Shown piece by piece: positions 33,879-42,495 of a stretch of DNA of 64,000 nt (positions within the stretch are counted from its first letter, which is position 1; each line of letters begins with the position of its first letter). The stretch covers positions 1-64,000 of the forward strand of contig JAJFTE010000096.1 in NCBI GenBank assembly GCA_021373175.1, given 5' to 3'. This stretch comes from Actinomycetes bacterium. Lineage in GTDB: Bacteria > Actinomycetota > Coriobacteriia > Anaerosomatales > Anaerosomataceae. The position numbers and the translations under genes are program-made. The notes below the pieces were generated by a model, which made no database searches, was not told where the DNA came from, and saw nothing but the letters and a program-made list of their open reading frames with translations.

Positions 33879-34837
33879 CATGCCTCCTCGTAGGACTCGA
33901 CGCGCACGTGACTCACGCCTGCATCCAGCGTGATGTCCCAGAACCCGTGGGCTTGCGAGAAACCGCGGGTTGTGTACGTCTGCTTGCCTGCATCGTCTCC
34001 GGAAGACTCGAACCCGACGGGCACGTCGATGGTGCTCAAGCCCCTATCCACCCGAAGCCGAACGGCCTCACCGTTCTTGATCCGCAGCGTGAAGTCCGAG
34101 ATGCCCGTGTCGAGCTTCACCGGCACGCCGCCGCTGGCGACGGCTCTGTCGACGGCGCCCAGGGTAAGCGTTCCTTTCGAAACCCCCGCCTTCACCTCAA
34201 GGACGCTCAACGATAGTTGGCTGAGATCCGCGTCGATCTGGCTGACGCCGGCATCGATCGCAAGGTCCCAGGCCACCGCCCGGTCGAGCTTCACGTCAAG
34301 CCGGGCGTGATCGCGCGGAGCGACCCATTGGCCGTTGCCCATGCCGACCGTCACGTCCGCGCGACTCCCGGACACCGACGCGTCGAAGACCGGCCGCAAC
34401 GGGCTTTCGCCGGAAGCCGACACGAGGCCGGTCCCATCTGTGACCGTGAGCGTCCCCACGCCGCCGCTCACCTGCGCCTTCCCGGTCTTCACGCCCGGAT
34501 CGTGCGGCCTGCTCCGTTCGAACGGCCCGGCGTTTGCCGTCGACGTCGCCGGCACCCGGGCGAACGGATCCCACGGGCCCCAGCTCGCACCGCTCGTGGG
34601 CATGACGAAGACGCCGTATGCGAGGCCCGTGATCACGAGCACGCTCGAGAGCGCGCGCACCCACGTGTTGCCGATCCCCCGGCCGATGATGTCAATCCCC
34701 GCAGCGATGAGCAGAAGCGGCCATAACGAGATGATGTTCCACCACACGCTCCACGGGATCAAACCAAGCGTGTTGCCGAGAAAGATCAGCCCGACCGCGA
34801 CAACGGTCAGGCCCTCGGCGATCCGCTTGAGTTCCAT
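33878..34837 (-). CDS. LiaF-like membrane stress protein (DUF5668 plus beta-rich domain)
   Basis: 319 residues. The N-terminus has three or four helices (EGLTVVAVGLIFLGNTLGLI, SLWPLLLIAAGIDIIGRGIG, SSVLVITGLAYGVFVM), the DUF5668/LiaF transmembrane pattern. The C-terminal half is a repeated beta structure (DLAIDAGVSQIDADLSQLSL, VEVKAGVSKGTLTLG-like, LDTGISDFTLRIKNGEA), as in LiaF/toastrack domains. It sits between two PspC genes, overlapping the upstream one as TGATG. It likely works in membrane-stress sensing or signalling. Confidence 0.82.
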   Translation of the reverse strand: MELKRIAEGLTVVAVGLIFLGNTLGLIPWSVWWNIISLWPLLLIAAGIDIIGRGIGNTWVRALSSVLVITGLAYGVFVMPTSGASWGPWDPFARVPATSTANAGPFERSRPHDPGVKTGKAQVSGGVGTLTVTDGTGLVSASGESPLRPVFDASVSGSRADVTVGMGNGQWVAPRDHARLDVKLDRAVAWDLAIDAGVSQIDADLSQLSLSVLEVKAGVSKGTLTLGAVDRAVASGGVPVKLDTGISDFTLRIKNGEAVRLRVDRGLSTIDVPVGFESSGDDAGKQTYTTRGFSQAHGFWDITLDAGVSHVRVESYEEA

Positions 34838-35307
34838 CAGCGCCGCGCCCCTCTGATGATCGCGCTCACACCGGCTGCGACGATAATGAGCGGCCAGAAG
34901 CGCCACAGGTCCACCGTTGGCAGGAACTCGTTGGCCAGCAGTAAGCCGCCTACGACGATGAGGGCGACGCCGAATCCAACACCGCGGCCGCCGCGACCGG
35001 CCGGCGCGACGGGCGAAACCGGCGCCTGTGGAACCTGTGTCTCCTGCGGTGCTGATGCACCCTTCTCGCTCACGCTGACCCCTCCTTGTTCGCTCGCGGC
35101 GGCACCCGCCGCATCAGCGATCGGCTCCTCCGGGACGACGATCGCCATCACCAGGTAGGCAATCGCGATCCCTCCCCGGGTGAGTATCCCCAGCAGCACG
35201 GCGCCCACCCGCACCAGCGTGGGATCCACCGAGAAGTACTCGGCCAGCCCGCCGCAGACGCCGGCTACCATGCGATCGCTACGACTCCGGTACAACGTCC
35301 GTTCCAT
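34837..35307 (-). CDS. PspC-domain membrane protein
   Basis: 156 residues. The PspC domain is N-terminal: LYRSRSDRMVAGVCGGLAEYFSVDPTLV and helix IAIAYLVMAIVVPEEP. A linker rich in Ala/Pro/Gln follows, then two helices with LLANEFLPTVDLWRFWPLII. ATG 35307 has GGAGG five bases upstream. It heads the PspC-LiaF-like-PspC unit, and its start lies inside the end of the CNNM gene, a 29-base overlap. Confidence 0.87.
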   Translation of the reverse strand: MERTLYRSRSDRMVAGVCGGLAEYFSVDPTLVRVGAVLLGILTRGGIAIAYLVMAIVVPEEPIADAAGAAASEQGGVSVSEKGASAPQETQVPQAPVSPVAPAGRGGRGVGFGVALIVVGGLLLANEFLPTVDLWRFWPLIIVAAGVSAIIRGARR

Positions 35308-36625
35308 GTGTTCCTCCGTGATCTGTCTGGTCGTCGTGCGCACGCGTGACGAGGACTCTGGCGATCCTGCGTCGGCGCACCGCCTCGACCTTCAGCTTCA
35401 GCAATCCGTGCACGACGACTTCGCCCGGTTCGGGAATATGCCCGAGCTTCATAAGAACCCACCCCGCCACCGTCTCGTATTCCTCGGACTCCGGCAGGTC
35501 CAGGCCGAGCAATTCCCGCGCCTCTTCGATCGACAGTTGCCCATCGACAGCCCACTCGTCAGGGCCCAGCGTCGTGATGTAGCGACGCTCTTGATCGAAC
35601 TCGTCAGCCACTTCGCCGATGATCTCTTCGACGATGTCCTCGATAGTCACGAGCCCTGCCGTCCCACCGTATTCGTCAACAACGACCGCGAGGTGGTTAC
35701 GCGCGCGTTGCATGTCCGAGAGCATCGCCAGGATCGGCTTGGTCTGCGGCACGAACACAGCCGGGCGCATGAACCGCGTCACCGGCGCGCCGACGTTTCC
35801 CGCCGAAGCCGGACCTACCAGGTCCTTCAGCAAGACGATCCCGATGACCGAATCATGGTCGCCGTGGTACACCGGCAAGCGGGAGTACCCCGACTGCTGG
35901 AACATCGCGATGGCGTCATGCACGTTCGTGGTGTCCTCAAGCATCGCCGCGTCGACCCGCGGGACCATGATCTCCTTGGCAACTGTGTCGCCGAGTTCGA
36001 AGATCTCGTGGATCATCCGCTTCTCCTCATCAAGCAACGTGCCCTGCTCGGTCACCAGAAGCTTGATCTCTTCTTCGGTCACACCCGGCCGAACGGCCCC
36101 CGGCTTCACGCCAAGGAGCCGCGCCGCGGCGTCGGTGGAGCGGGACAGTATCCACATGAGCGGCGACGTCAGATTCTCCAGCAGCGTGATCGGACCCACG
36201 ACCGATGTGGCGACGGCCTCCGCTCGCTGCAATCCGAGGCGTTTGGGTGCCAGCTCGCCGAAGACGAGCGTGAGATATGAGATCACCAGTGTCACAAGGA
36301 AGATGGAAAGGCCGCCCGCGATACTAGTGATCCACCCCAGACCGAGACCCCGCAACCAGGTCGCCAGCGGTGCCGCAAGCGTGGCGGCAGCGGTCGCCGA
36401 GGCGCCGAAGCCAACGAGCGTGATACCGACTTGCGTCGCCGCCAGGAACCGCGAAGGGTCGCTCGTGAGCTTGAGCACGCTCTTCGCTTTGGCCGAACCC
36501 TCCTCGGCCTGGGCCTGCAGGGCAGCGCGTCGCGCGCTCACCAGCGCTATCTCGGCGGCGGCGAAGTAACCGTTCAGCACGACCAGCACTGCAATGAGGA
36601 GCATCTCGCCAATGTATCTGTCCAT
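35279..36625 (-). CDS. CNNM/HlyC-CorC family membrane protein
   Basis: 448 residues in the usual order: a DUF21/CNNM membrane domain (MLLIAVLVVLNGYFAAAEIALVSARR, FGELAPKRLGLQRAE), a CBS pair (EIMVPRVDAAMLEDTTNVHD and VDEYGGTAGLVTIEDIVEEI) and a CorC_HlyC transporter-associated domain (about 365-430). Such proteins move or regulate Mg2+ (or Co2+) at the membrane. A second Mg-related gene in the window, but it is not under the M-box. The start ATG 36625 lacks a clear ribosome site. Confidence 0.9.
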   Translation of the reverse strand: MDRYIGEMLLIAVLVVLNGYFAAAEIALVSARRAALQAQAEEGSAKAKSVLKLTSDPSRFLAATQVGITLVGFGASATAAATLAAPLATWLRGLGLGWITSIAGGLSIFLVTLVISYLTLVFGELAPKRLGLQRAEAVATSVVGPITLLENLTSPLMWILSRSTDAAARLLGVKPGAVRPGVTEEEIKLLVTEQGTLLDEEKRMIHEIFELGDTVAKEIMVPRVDAAMLEDTTNVHDAIAMFQQSGYSRLPVYHGDHDSVIGIVLLKDLVGPASAGNVGAPVTRFMRPAVFVPQTKPILAMLSDMQRARNHLAVVVDEYGGTAGLVTIEDIVEEIIGEVADEFDQERRYITTLGPDEWAVDGQLSIEEARELLGLDLPESEEYETVAGWVLMKLGHIPEPGEVVVHGLLKLKVEAVRRRRIARVLVTRAHDDQTDHGGTHGTDVVPES

Positions 36626-37025
36626 GCCGATAAGGTTACCGCAAGTCGACCGCCGCAAACGATGCCTTATCACAGAGTCTCGGCGCCATCGGCGGCAGGT
36701 TCACGCATGCCTGGCATCGCTCTCCTCGGCGTTCATGCGACAACAGCCCGAGGGCCGAGATGCGCTCATGGGGCTCTCGGCCAAAGACGGATCACGATAT
36801 GGCGTTTCTCGAGCACATGCATGGCCGACGGCCTGTTCACGCTGAACGTCAATCTCGGCAGGCTTTACCAGGGCAGCCGGGTTGGTAGGCGTGATGTACG
36901 ACGCTGACGGTCTTGCGCTCGAACCCCCGCGCGAAATGGACACGGCACAGGCCGATGTGAGTATCGTCGAGATCGTGGATCCGGAGAGCCTTGCGGTGAC
37001 GGTCTCGGACCGCCTGTAAGCGCGG
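36626..37025. other. 400-base gap with one small candidate ORF
   Basis: No long gene is convincing. On the plus strand ATG 36894 opens a 41-codon frame to 37019 (MYDADGLALEPPREMDTAQA, then DVSIVEIVDPESLAVTVSDR), preceded by GGTAGGCG. In the frame just upstream, GLFTLNVNLGRLYQGSRVG would join it if one base were skipped, so this may be the end of a frameshifted beta-rich protein gene. I do not recognise the family. Confidence 0.3.
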
Positions 37026-37382
37026 TCACACCCCGGCGCGCGGATTGATCTTGTGCAATACCAGAGCGATGAGCGCAAGCCGACGTCCTCGATCCTGGCA
37101 GCTGTCGACGAAAGCGCTCACGGTCTCGCGCATAGCCGATGACGGCTTGTAGCGGATCAGCCCGCCAGCCACAGCGAGGATGCGACCCTCTACCAGGGCA
37201 TCGATCTCTGGTTCAAGCTCTTCGACACGCCGACCCAGGCGCGAAGCGAGACCTTCTATGTCAAGGACGGCGTCAGGATTGCGATGGAAGAAGACCAGGA
37301 TGTCCCACGTCAGCAGCGAGCGGACGTGTTGATCCACAAATGCAATGACCGAGGGCCCGAGAACCCCTTCCAGGTCGTACAC
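37026..37382 (-). CDS. Small winged-helix-like putative regulator
   Basis: 118 residues, VYDLEGVLGPSVIAFVDQHV at the start. The central part (LLTWDILVFFHRNPDAVLDI, EGLASRLGRRVEELEPEIDAL, VEGRILAVAGGLIRYKPS) follows the helix-turn-helix plus wing spacing of small winged-helix proteins. No ligand domain is present. GTG 37382 has GGAAGG six bases upstream. Its upstream region contains clustered repeats (37571-37612) that could be its own operator. Confidence 0.55.
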   Translation of the reverse strand: MYDLEGVLGPSVIAFVDQHVRSLLTWDILVFFHRNPDAVLDIEGLASRLGRRVEELEPEIDALVEGRILAVAGGLIRYKPSSAMRETVSAFVDSCQDRGRRLALIALVLHKINPRAGV

Positions 37383-37570
37383 CCGTCGCCTTCCTCGATG
37401 AAGGACAAGACCTCGTTCGTTCGGACATCGCATGCGTTACCGAACGCTGACGGTGGGTCCCCTCCTCGTTGCGCGTGATCTCCGATCGATCTCACGAGCA
37501 CCCCGGTGCCAGTGTATCGCATGTTGCAGAATCCGCTATGTTGTCGGTGTCGGCGGACTTTCGGGAGCTT

Positions 37571-37612
37571 TGAACGGCAGTTCATCCGGATGAACGGTCG
37601 GATGAACGGAAT
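37571..37612. repeat. Repeat cluster, possible operator
   Basis: TTCATCCGGATGAA (37581-37594) is a perfect 14-base palindrome. The heptamer TGAACGG occurs three times here (from 37571, 37591 and 37603), and GGATGAACGG occurs twice in tandem 12 bases apart. The cluster lies in the gap 37383-37617, upstream of the small winged-helix gene and just past the stop of the membrane protein gene. Confidence 0.5.
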
Positions 37613-37617
37613 CCTGT

Positions 37618-38016
37618 CTACCCCTGCAACTCACAGATGCGCTGCATCCTGGCGGCAAGGAAAAAGAGCAGTGCGGAAATCGCCATGGGTCCGATGAGGA
37701 CGCCGGCCATCACCCACCAAACGCCTGCTTCCCAGCCCGCAATGACCCCCCAGGCCACACCGGCAACGACCCCGGCGAGCAACAACACAGCGGCCAGGTT
37801 CTCAAAGAACCACCCCACACCCAGAGCAACGACCACCGCGATGAGCGGAACGAGCGCGCTTTGTGCCGACGCGAGTACGCCCTTGTCACGGTAGCCGAAG
37901 TCCATACCGAAGACCGCCGCGATCCAGAAGACGCCGCCAAACGCCACAAAGATCCTGGCGGCAAGTCGCTCGTAATTCATCGTCTCTGACTTGCAGACCC
38001 TCGCCATGAGTTCCAT
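37618..38016 (-). CDS. Small four-helix membrane protein
   Basis: 132 residues with four hydrophobic helices (RLAARIFVAFGGVFWIAAVF, SAQSALVPLIAVVVALGVGW, LAAVLLLAGVVAGVAWGVI, WWVMAGVLIGPMAISALLFF) and short charged ends. No motif beyond this. ATG 38016 has GGGGAG upstream; an internal ATG at 37980 is the alternative. Unknown function; it stands alone between the repeat cluster and the flavin reductase. Confidence 0.6.
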   Translation of the reverse strand: MELMARVCKSETMNYERLAARIFVAFGGVFWIAAVFGMDFGYRDKGVLASAQSALVPLIAVVVALGVGWFFENLAAVLLLAGVVAGVAWGVIAGWEAGVWWVMAGVLIGPMAISALLFFLAARMQRICELQG

Positions 38017-38075
38017 GTGATCTCCCCTCCAGGCGGCTTGACCGTGATCACGATCACACCAGCTATCTACCCGTT

Positions 38076-38777
38076 CTACGCGTACCCCGAAAACAGCTCG
38101 TAGGAAACCGTGCCGGGCAGCAGACCAAGATCTGCGACCACGCTCTTCATCGCGTCGACCATGGGCGGGGGACCGGCCACGATCCAGTGTCTGGCGGCCG
38201 GATCGGGCAGGTACCGTCGGACGAGGTCCGCGGTGATGAAACCAGCCTCCCCACGCCAGTTCGCCGATGGGCGATCGAGCGTCTCAACGAAGCGTAGCCG
38301 CTTGTCGGCGGCGTAGGTGCGGAACTCCTCGGCATACAGAACGCATGCCTCGTCACGGTTGCCATAGAAAAGCGCGATATCCAGCCCGGTGTTGCGCTGC
38401 ACCGCGTCACGGATGATGCTTCTGGCGGGGGTGATCCCCACGCCGCCGGAGAGGAATCCTATGGCATTGACACCTGAAGGAACCCCGAGTCGGCCCTTTG
38501 GCCCGGCGAAACGCACCGTGCTTCCCGGCGTAAGATCCGCCAGCACGCGCTTGAACGATGAGTCGCTGAGCCTGGTCGAGAGCTCCACGACTGCGTCATC
38601 CGGAGCGTCAGCATGCGAGAAGTGCTTCGAGACCTCACCCTCGCTCGTCATGAGCGTGAGGGTGAAGAACTGCCCGGGAGTGAATGAATAGCCAGCCGGC
38701 CGCGAGAAGTGAAAGGATACCACGCCCTCAGCGCACGGCTGGCTGCCAAGATAGATGACTTCGAATTCCTCTGCCAT
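38076..38777 (-). CDS. Ferredoxin-NADP(+) reductase-like flavoprotein
   Basis: 233 residues. The FAD domain reads SFTPGQFFTLTLM with KHFSHADAP where RxYS is usual; the NAD(P) domain has GFLSGGVGITPARSIIRD, FYGNRDEACVLY and WIVAGPPPMVDAMK. It lacks a [2Fe-2S] domain, so it resembles the stand-alone FNR/oxygenase-reductase family. The replaced RxYS may weaken FAD phosphate contact. ATG 38777 overlaps the stop of the GGDEF-EAL gene. Partner unknown. Confidence 0.85.
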   Translation of the reverse strand: MAEEFEVIYLGSQPCAEGVVSFHFSRPAGYSFTPGQFFTLTLMTSEGEVSKHFSHADAPDDAVVELSTRLSDSSFKRVLADLTPGSTVRFAGPKGRLGVPSGVNAIGFLSGGVGITPARSIIRDAVQRNTGLDIALFYGNRDEACVLYAEEFRTYAADKRLRFVETLDRPSANWRGEAGFITADLVRRYLPDPAARHWIVAGPPPMVDAMKSVVADLGLLPGTVSYELFSGYA

Positions 38778-40468
38778 CACGTGAGTCCTCTCCAGGGTGC
38801 GCCTCGACGCATGATGGCGGCCAAGTCATCAGAGGGTATCGGCTTGCTGAACAGAAAGCCTTGCGCCATGTCGCACTTCAGCAGCCGCAGATAGCGCAAC
38901 TGCTCCGGAGTCTCGACGCCCTCGCCGACCGCTCGCGTCCTGAAGCTGTGCGCAAGTGCGATGACTGCGGCGACGAGGGCGGCATCACCTGCGTTGCTAT
39001 CGATTCCTTCAATGAACGAGCGGTCTATCTTCAGAGAATCGAAGCTGAACCGTTTGAGGTAGCTGAGCGAGGAGTAGCCTGTCCCGAAGTCATCCATCGC
39101 AAGTCCCACGCCCATCGAGCTCATCTCGGTCATGGCGTCGATCGAGGCCTCGGGGTCTTCCATGACGGCGCTCTCCGTCAGTTCCGCGGTCAAATACCGC
39201 GCCTCGATGCCCGCGTCTGCGAGCGCGTCCCGGAACGACGCGCATAGGTTCCCGTCTCGGAACTGTCGTGCGCTCACATTGATCGCGACCGACATCTCAG
39301 GCAGACCGGCGTCCCTCCACACGCGGATCTGGTGACACGCTTCCTGGATGACCCAGTCCCCGAGGGGAGTGATCAGCCCGCTTTCCTCGGCCACCGAGAT
39401 GAAGGCGCCGGGGGTAAGCACGCCTTCCTCGGGATGCAGCCAGCGCAGCAGCGCTTCGGCACTGTGCATATCCCCACCGGGGATGGTCACGATTGGCTGG
39501 TAGTAGAGCGCGAATTCATCACGATCCAGCCCGCGCTTGAGTTCGGCCTCGGTTCGAGCGTACTGCACCGCCTGCTTGCGAAGAGTCTCGTCGAACAGCT
39601 CGTAGCGGCCGCGCCCCTGTTGCTTTGCGCGATGCATCGCCGCATCCGCGTTGCGCACGATCGCGTCCGCTTGCAACGCGGGCGGACCGCCGCCGATCAC
39701 CACGCCGATGCTCGCCGAGAGCGAGATCGCGGCTCCTGCCGGCCCGAACGGCTCGTCCAGAGCACGAAGCATTCGCTCCGCAAGCTCAAGCGGACCGCCG
39801 CCGGTCGTGTCGATATCTGAAAGCACGCCGAACTCGTCGCCGCCGATACGCGCGACCACGTCTCCCGGTCGCGACGCGGCCGCAAGTCGCGTACCAGCAT
39901 CTGCAAGAACCTTGTCCGCGGCGATATGGCCGAGCTGTTCGTTCGCTTCCCGAAAATGGTCAAGGCCCAGATAGAGCACTACGAACCGGTATTCCGGCTC
40001 GTGTGCCGCCCGGCTCACTGCAATATGTAAGCGGTCAAGGAAATGCGCGCTGTTCGTCAATCCCGTGAGCGAATCGCGCATCGCTCCCTCCGCAAGCGCG
40101 CGCTGCCGGGCCACGTCATCGGTCAGGTCGACGATGACGAGCAGCAAGGCGTCGGAACCCTCCCACTCAAGGGCGGAGCAATAGATCCCCACATCGTGCT
40201 TGTTGCCGGTATCGTCGATGTGCGCCCACGGACCGGAGCGATGATGCACCGCCGCCGCCTCGGCAAGAAGGTCGTCAAGACCAGGACGCTCGGCTTCGGG
40301 CCAGAGGCGTGCGGCCGACCATCCTGTCAGACCGCCTGGAACACCGTACATCCGCTCAGCGCGCTCGTTCGCAGCTAGGACGCCGAGACCCTGCCGCTCG
40401 ACGACCAGCATCGGCAGCGGATTGGCTTCGAATAGGTTCTTGGTGTCGTCAGGCGTCATAGATGCCAT
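38777..40468 (-). CDS. PAS-GGDEF-EAL cyclic-di-GMP signalling protein
   Basis: 563 residues. A PAS domain (about 10-125; ANPLPMLVVERQGLGVLAAN) is followed by GGDEF (RDSLTGLTNSAHFLDR; RIGGDEFGVL intact) and EAL (SAEALLRWLHPEEG; LTAELTESAVMED; AMDDFGTGYSSLSYLKRF; LKIDRSFI). Both catalytic signatures look complete, so it may both make and break c-di-GMP or be switched by the PAS input. Start taken at ATG 40468 after GGGGCGGG; ATG 40495 would sit at or above a TACAAT -10 candidate. There is no membrane helix. Confidence 0.88.
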   Translation of the reverse strand: MASMTPDDTKNLFEANPLPMLVVERQGLGVLAANERAERMYGVPGGLTGWSAARLWPEAERPGLDDLLAEAAAVHHRSGPWAHIDDTGNKHDVGIYCSALEWEGSDALLLVIVDLTDDVARQRALAEGAMRDSLTGLTNSAHFLDRLHIAVSRAAHEPEYRFVVLYLGLDHFREANEQLGHIAADKVLADAGTRLAAASRPGDVVARIGGDEFGVLSDIDTTGGGPLELAERMLRALDEPFGPAGAAISLSASIGVVIGGGPPALQADAIVRNADAAMHRAKQQGRGRYELFDETLRKQAVQYARTEAELKRGLDRDEFALYYQPIVTIPGGDMHSAEALLRWLHPEEGVLTPGAFISVAEESGLITPLGDWVIQEACHQIRVWRDAGLPEMSVAINVSARQFRDGNLCASFRDALADAGIEARYLTAELTESAVMEDPEASIDAMTEMSSMGVGLAMDDFGTGYSSLSYLKRFSFDSLKIDRSFIEGIDSNAGDAALVAAVIALAHSFRTRAVGEGVETPEQLRYLRLLKCDMAQGFLFSKPIPSDDLAAIMRRGAPWRGLT

Positions 40469-40555
40469 CCCGCCCCGTCGTGAGACCGCGTCCATGGGAT
40501 TGTACCCGCACACGCCGCTGCCGCGCGCTGGGTACAGACTCTTCGGAGGTACATC

Positions 40556-41248
40556 ATGCGAATTCGATGGATGGCACTGGGTGCCACGATGCTCGCAGTC
40601 GCGCTTGCGGGATGCGGCTACTCTGGAACCGGCGGAGGGCCGACAAACGCGCCGCCGGCTGGAGCGATCCGGCTCGACGGAGTGGAGGTTCGGCAGTATA
40701 AAGGCGAGAAGCTCGGCTCGGTCAATGACTTCCGGGAAAACTCCATCAAAGGGCCGCAGCATGTGGATATCGCCTCGTACCATCTCGTCGTGAACGGTCT
40801 CGTCGATTCTGCCCGTGAGTACACGTACTCCGAAGTCACCAGCGGTCACGCCTCCTACGAGAAGGTGGTGCAGCTCGACTGCGTTGAGGGCTGGAGCGTC
40901 AAAGTCCTGTGGCAGGGAGTGCGCCTGAGCGATCTCATCAAGGAGGCTGGCCCGAAGCGCGGCGCAAACACGGTCGTCTTCCGCGCCGCAGACGGGTACA
41001 CCACGTCACTTCCCCTCTCCTACATCCAGGACAACGATATCCTGCTCGCCTATAGGATGAACGGCGTGACGCTCCCTGCCGAGCGAGGATTCCCCTTCCA
41101 GCTCGTGGCCGAGAACAAATGGGGCTACAAGTGGATCAAGTGGGTGACCACGATCGAACTCTCGAACGACACCTCGTATCGAGGCTACTGGGAAAGCCGG
41201 GGCTACACCAACTCAGGCGACCGGAACAAGAGCTCGTTCGGCGAGTAG
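40556..41248 (+). CDS. Molybdopterin-binding (sulfite oxidase-like) lipoprotein
   Basis: 230 residues. A lipobox (VALAGC, Cys19) anchors it outside the membrane. The rest is an Oxidored_molyb domain of about 175 residues: HLVVNGLV, the Mo-ligand Cys in LDCVEGWSVK, FRAADGYTTSLPL, LAYRMNGVTLPAERGFPFQL and the closing KWIKWVTTIEL. There is no heme or dimerisation domain, so an electron partner is needed; the small c-type heme protein at 41928-42149 on the other strand is a candidate by proximity only. ATG follows GGAGG. Substrate unknown. Confidence 0.88.
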   Translation: MRIRWMALGATMLAVALAGCGYSGTGGGPTNAPPAGAIRLDGVEVRQYKGEKLGSVNDFRENSIKGPQHVDIASYHLVVNGLVDSAREYTYSEVTSGHASYEKVVQLDCVEGWSVKVLWQGVRLSDLIKEAGPKRGANTVVFRAADGYTTSLPLSYIQDNDILLAYRMNGVTLPAERGFPFQLVAENKWGYKWIKWVTTIELSNDTSYRGYWESRGYTNSGDRNKSSFGE

Positions 41249-41254
41249 CAACGT

Positions 41255-41947
41255 CTAGGGGCTCGGCAGCACGAACAGCGTGACGGCCAGGAAGTGACAG
41301 ACGCTGCCCGCGAGAACGAACAGGTGCCACACCGCATGGGTGTACGGGACCTTCTTGAGCAGGTAGAACACCGTCCCAAGCGTGTAGGCCAACCCACCGG
41401 CCACGAGCAGCCATATACCCGCCGGAGGCAGATTCGACATGAGCGGATTGATCGCCACCACGACGAGCCAGCCCATGCCAAGATACACGAGCGTCGAGAG
41501 CCACTTGGGCCGGTAGACCCAGAACGCCTCGAATGCGATGCCGATGATGGCCAGACCCCACACGATGCCGAAGAGCCACCAGCCGCCGGATTCCCTGAGC
41601 GTGACCAGCGTGAATGGCGTGTAGGTGCCCGCGATGAGCAGGTAGATGCTCGAGTGGTCCAAGATCTTGAAGACGTGCCTGGCCTTGTCGCCGGGAATGC
41701 TGTGATACAGCGTCGAGGATCCGTAGAGGAGCACCATCGTGACCCCATAGACGATCGCGCTTGCCAGATGCCAACCGTTGCCCCATAGCGCGGCAAAGAC
41801 CACAAGCAGCGTCAGCGCGGCAATGCTCAATCCCACGCCGAGTCCGTGAGTAACGGCATTCGCGATCTCTTCGCCTAGAGAATACGAACGCTTCTTCACG
41901 TTGGAATCGTCTGTGTTGTTCGCGGCCCTAGTCGACGGGGACGACAT
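41255..41947 (-). CDS. Hemolysin III / PAQR-family membrane protein
   Basis: 230 residues with seven membrane helices. The HlyIII/PAQR marks are EEIANAVTHGLGVGLS at the N-terminus, STLYHSIP and RHVFKILDHSSIYLLIAGTY, and the metal-binding His pair in THAVWHLFVLAGSVCHFLAV. These form a putative hydrolase zinc site. ATG 41947 has GGAGG six bases upstream and overlaps the end of the monoheme protein gene by 20 bases, so the two are co-transcribed. The bacterial role is unclear. Confidence 0.9.
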   Translation of the reverse strand: MSSPSTRAANNTDDSNVKKRSYSLGEEIANAVTHGLGVGLSIAALTLLVVFAALWGNGWHLASAIVYGVTMVLLYGSSTLYHSIPGDKARHVFKILDHSSIYLLIAGTYTPFTLVTLRESGGWWLFGIVWGLAIIGIAFEAFWVYRPKWLSTLVYLGMGWLVVVAINPLMSNLPPAGIWLLVAGGLAYTLGTVFYLLKKVPYTHAVWHLFVLAGSVCHFLAVTLFVLPSP

Positions 41948-42149
41948 CGGCACCCTCCGATACGAAGTGACAAGCCACGCAGGCTCCGCCGAAGTGTCCG
42001 GCCGGTGCGTGCTGCATAGGTGAGACGGGCCTGATAAAGACGTGCAGTACAAGCACCAGGGCGACAGCGACGCCGATGGCCGCAGCCAGCCAGCCAAGTG
42101 CTCGCAGCCAGGGCGCGGGCACGCGAGGTGCTGTTGACGACGCGGGCAT
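41928..42149 (-). CDS. Tiny membrane-anchored monoheme c-type protein
   Basis: 73 residues: one membrane helix (about 17-37, LGWLAAAIGVAVALVLVLHV) followed by SPMQHAPAGHFGGACVACH, a c-type heme site CVACH with an upstream His cluster that could supply the distal ligand. This pattern recalls magnetochrome-like minimal heme modules (PxH...CxxCH), here attached directly to an anchor. ATG 42149 has AGGAGG six bases upstream. It is co-transcribed with the HlyIII gene and convergent with the Mo-cofactor lipoprotein. Confidence 0.7.
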   Translation of the reverse strand: MPASSTAPRVPAPWLRALGWLAAAIGVAVALVLVLHVFIRPVSPMQHAPAGHFGGACVACHFVSEGADVVPVD

Positions 42150-42495
42150 GGGCATCCTCCTCGGCAAGACGCTCACTGTGTACTGTACCATCGGAGCTTC
42201 GCGCTCGCAGCCGCTCGACTACGCGACGGTGGCATCGGGCGTCTCCATCGGGTCTCGAGAATAGGCGGCCAGCACGCCGACTCGGTGCCTGTCTACATCG
42301 CTGGTGTCCCGGGAAGCGACCATTCGTAGCCCTCAAGCCGCTGCCCGTCTTGGACCACAGCGAGGCGTGACGGCTCCCGGCCGTACGGATGCATCATCGA
42401 GTTCACTCACGCTGCCATCCTTCGGGATGCGTTAGAGAAACAAGCGTATTGTTGATGATGACGTGTGACGGAAACCTGCGCGACGAGGGGGCGAG
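42150..42495. other. Intergenic region, no gene seen
   Basis: About 345 bases between divergent genes. It has a small CATCC-TTCG-GGATG hairpin (42416-42429) on the plus strand and a TACAGT -10 candidate reading leftward near 42186-42191. No ORF with a ribosome site or family motif is convincing. Confidence 0.3.

Noticed and set aside
36701-37078. 125-residue minus-strand frame in the 36626-37025 gap
   Set aside because: Arg/Ser-rich, no family motif or ribosome site, and it overlaps the end of the winged-helix gene in another frame.
37618-38016. CRISPR-like spacing in the TGAACGG repeats nearby
   Set aside because: Three heptamers without uniform spacers or cas genes; better read as an operator.
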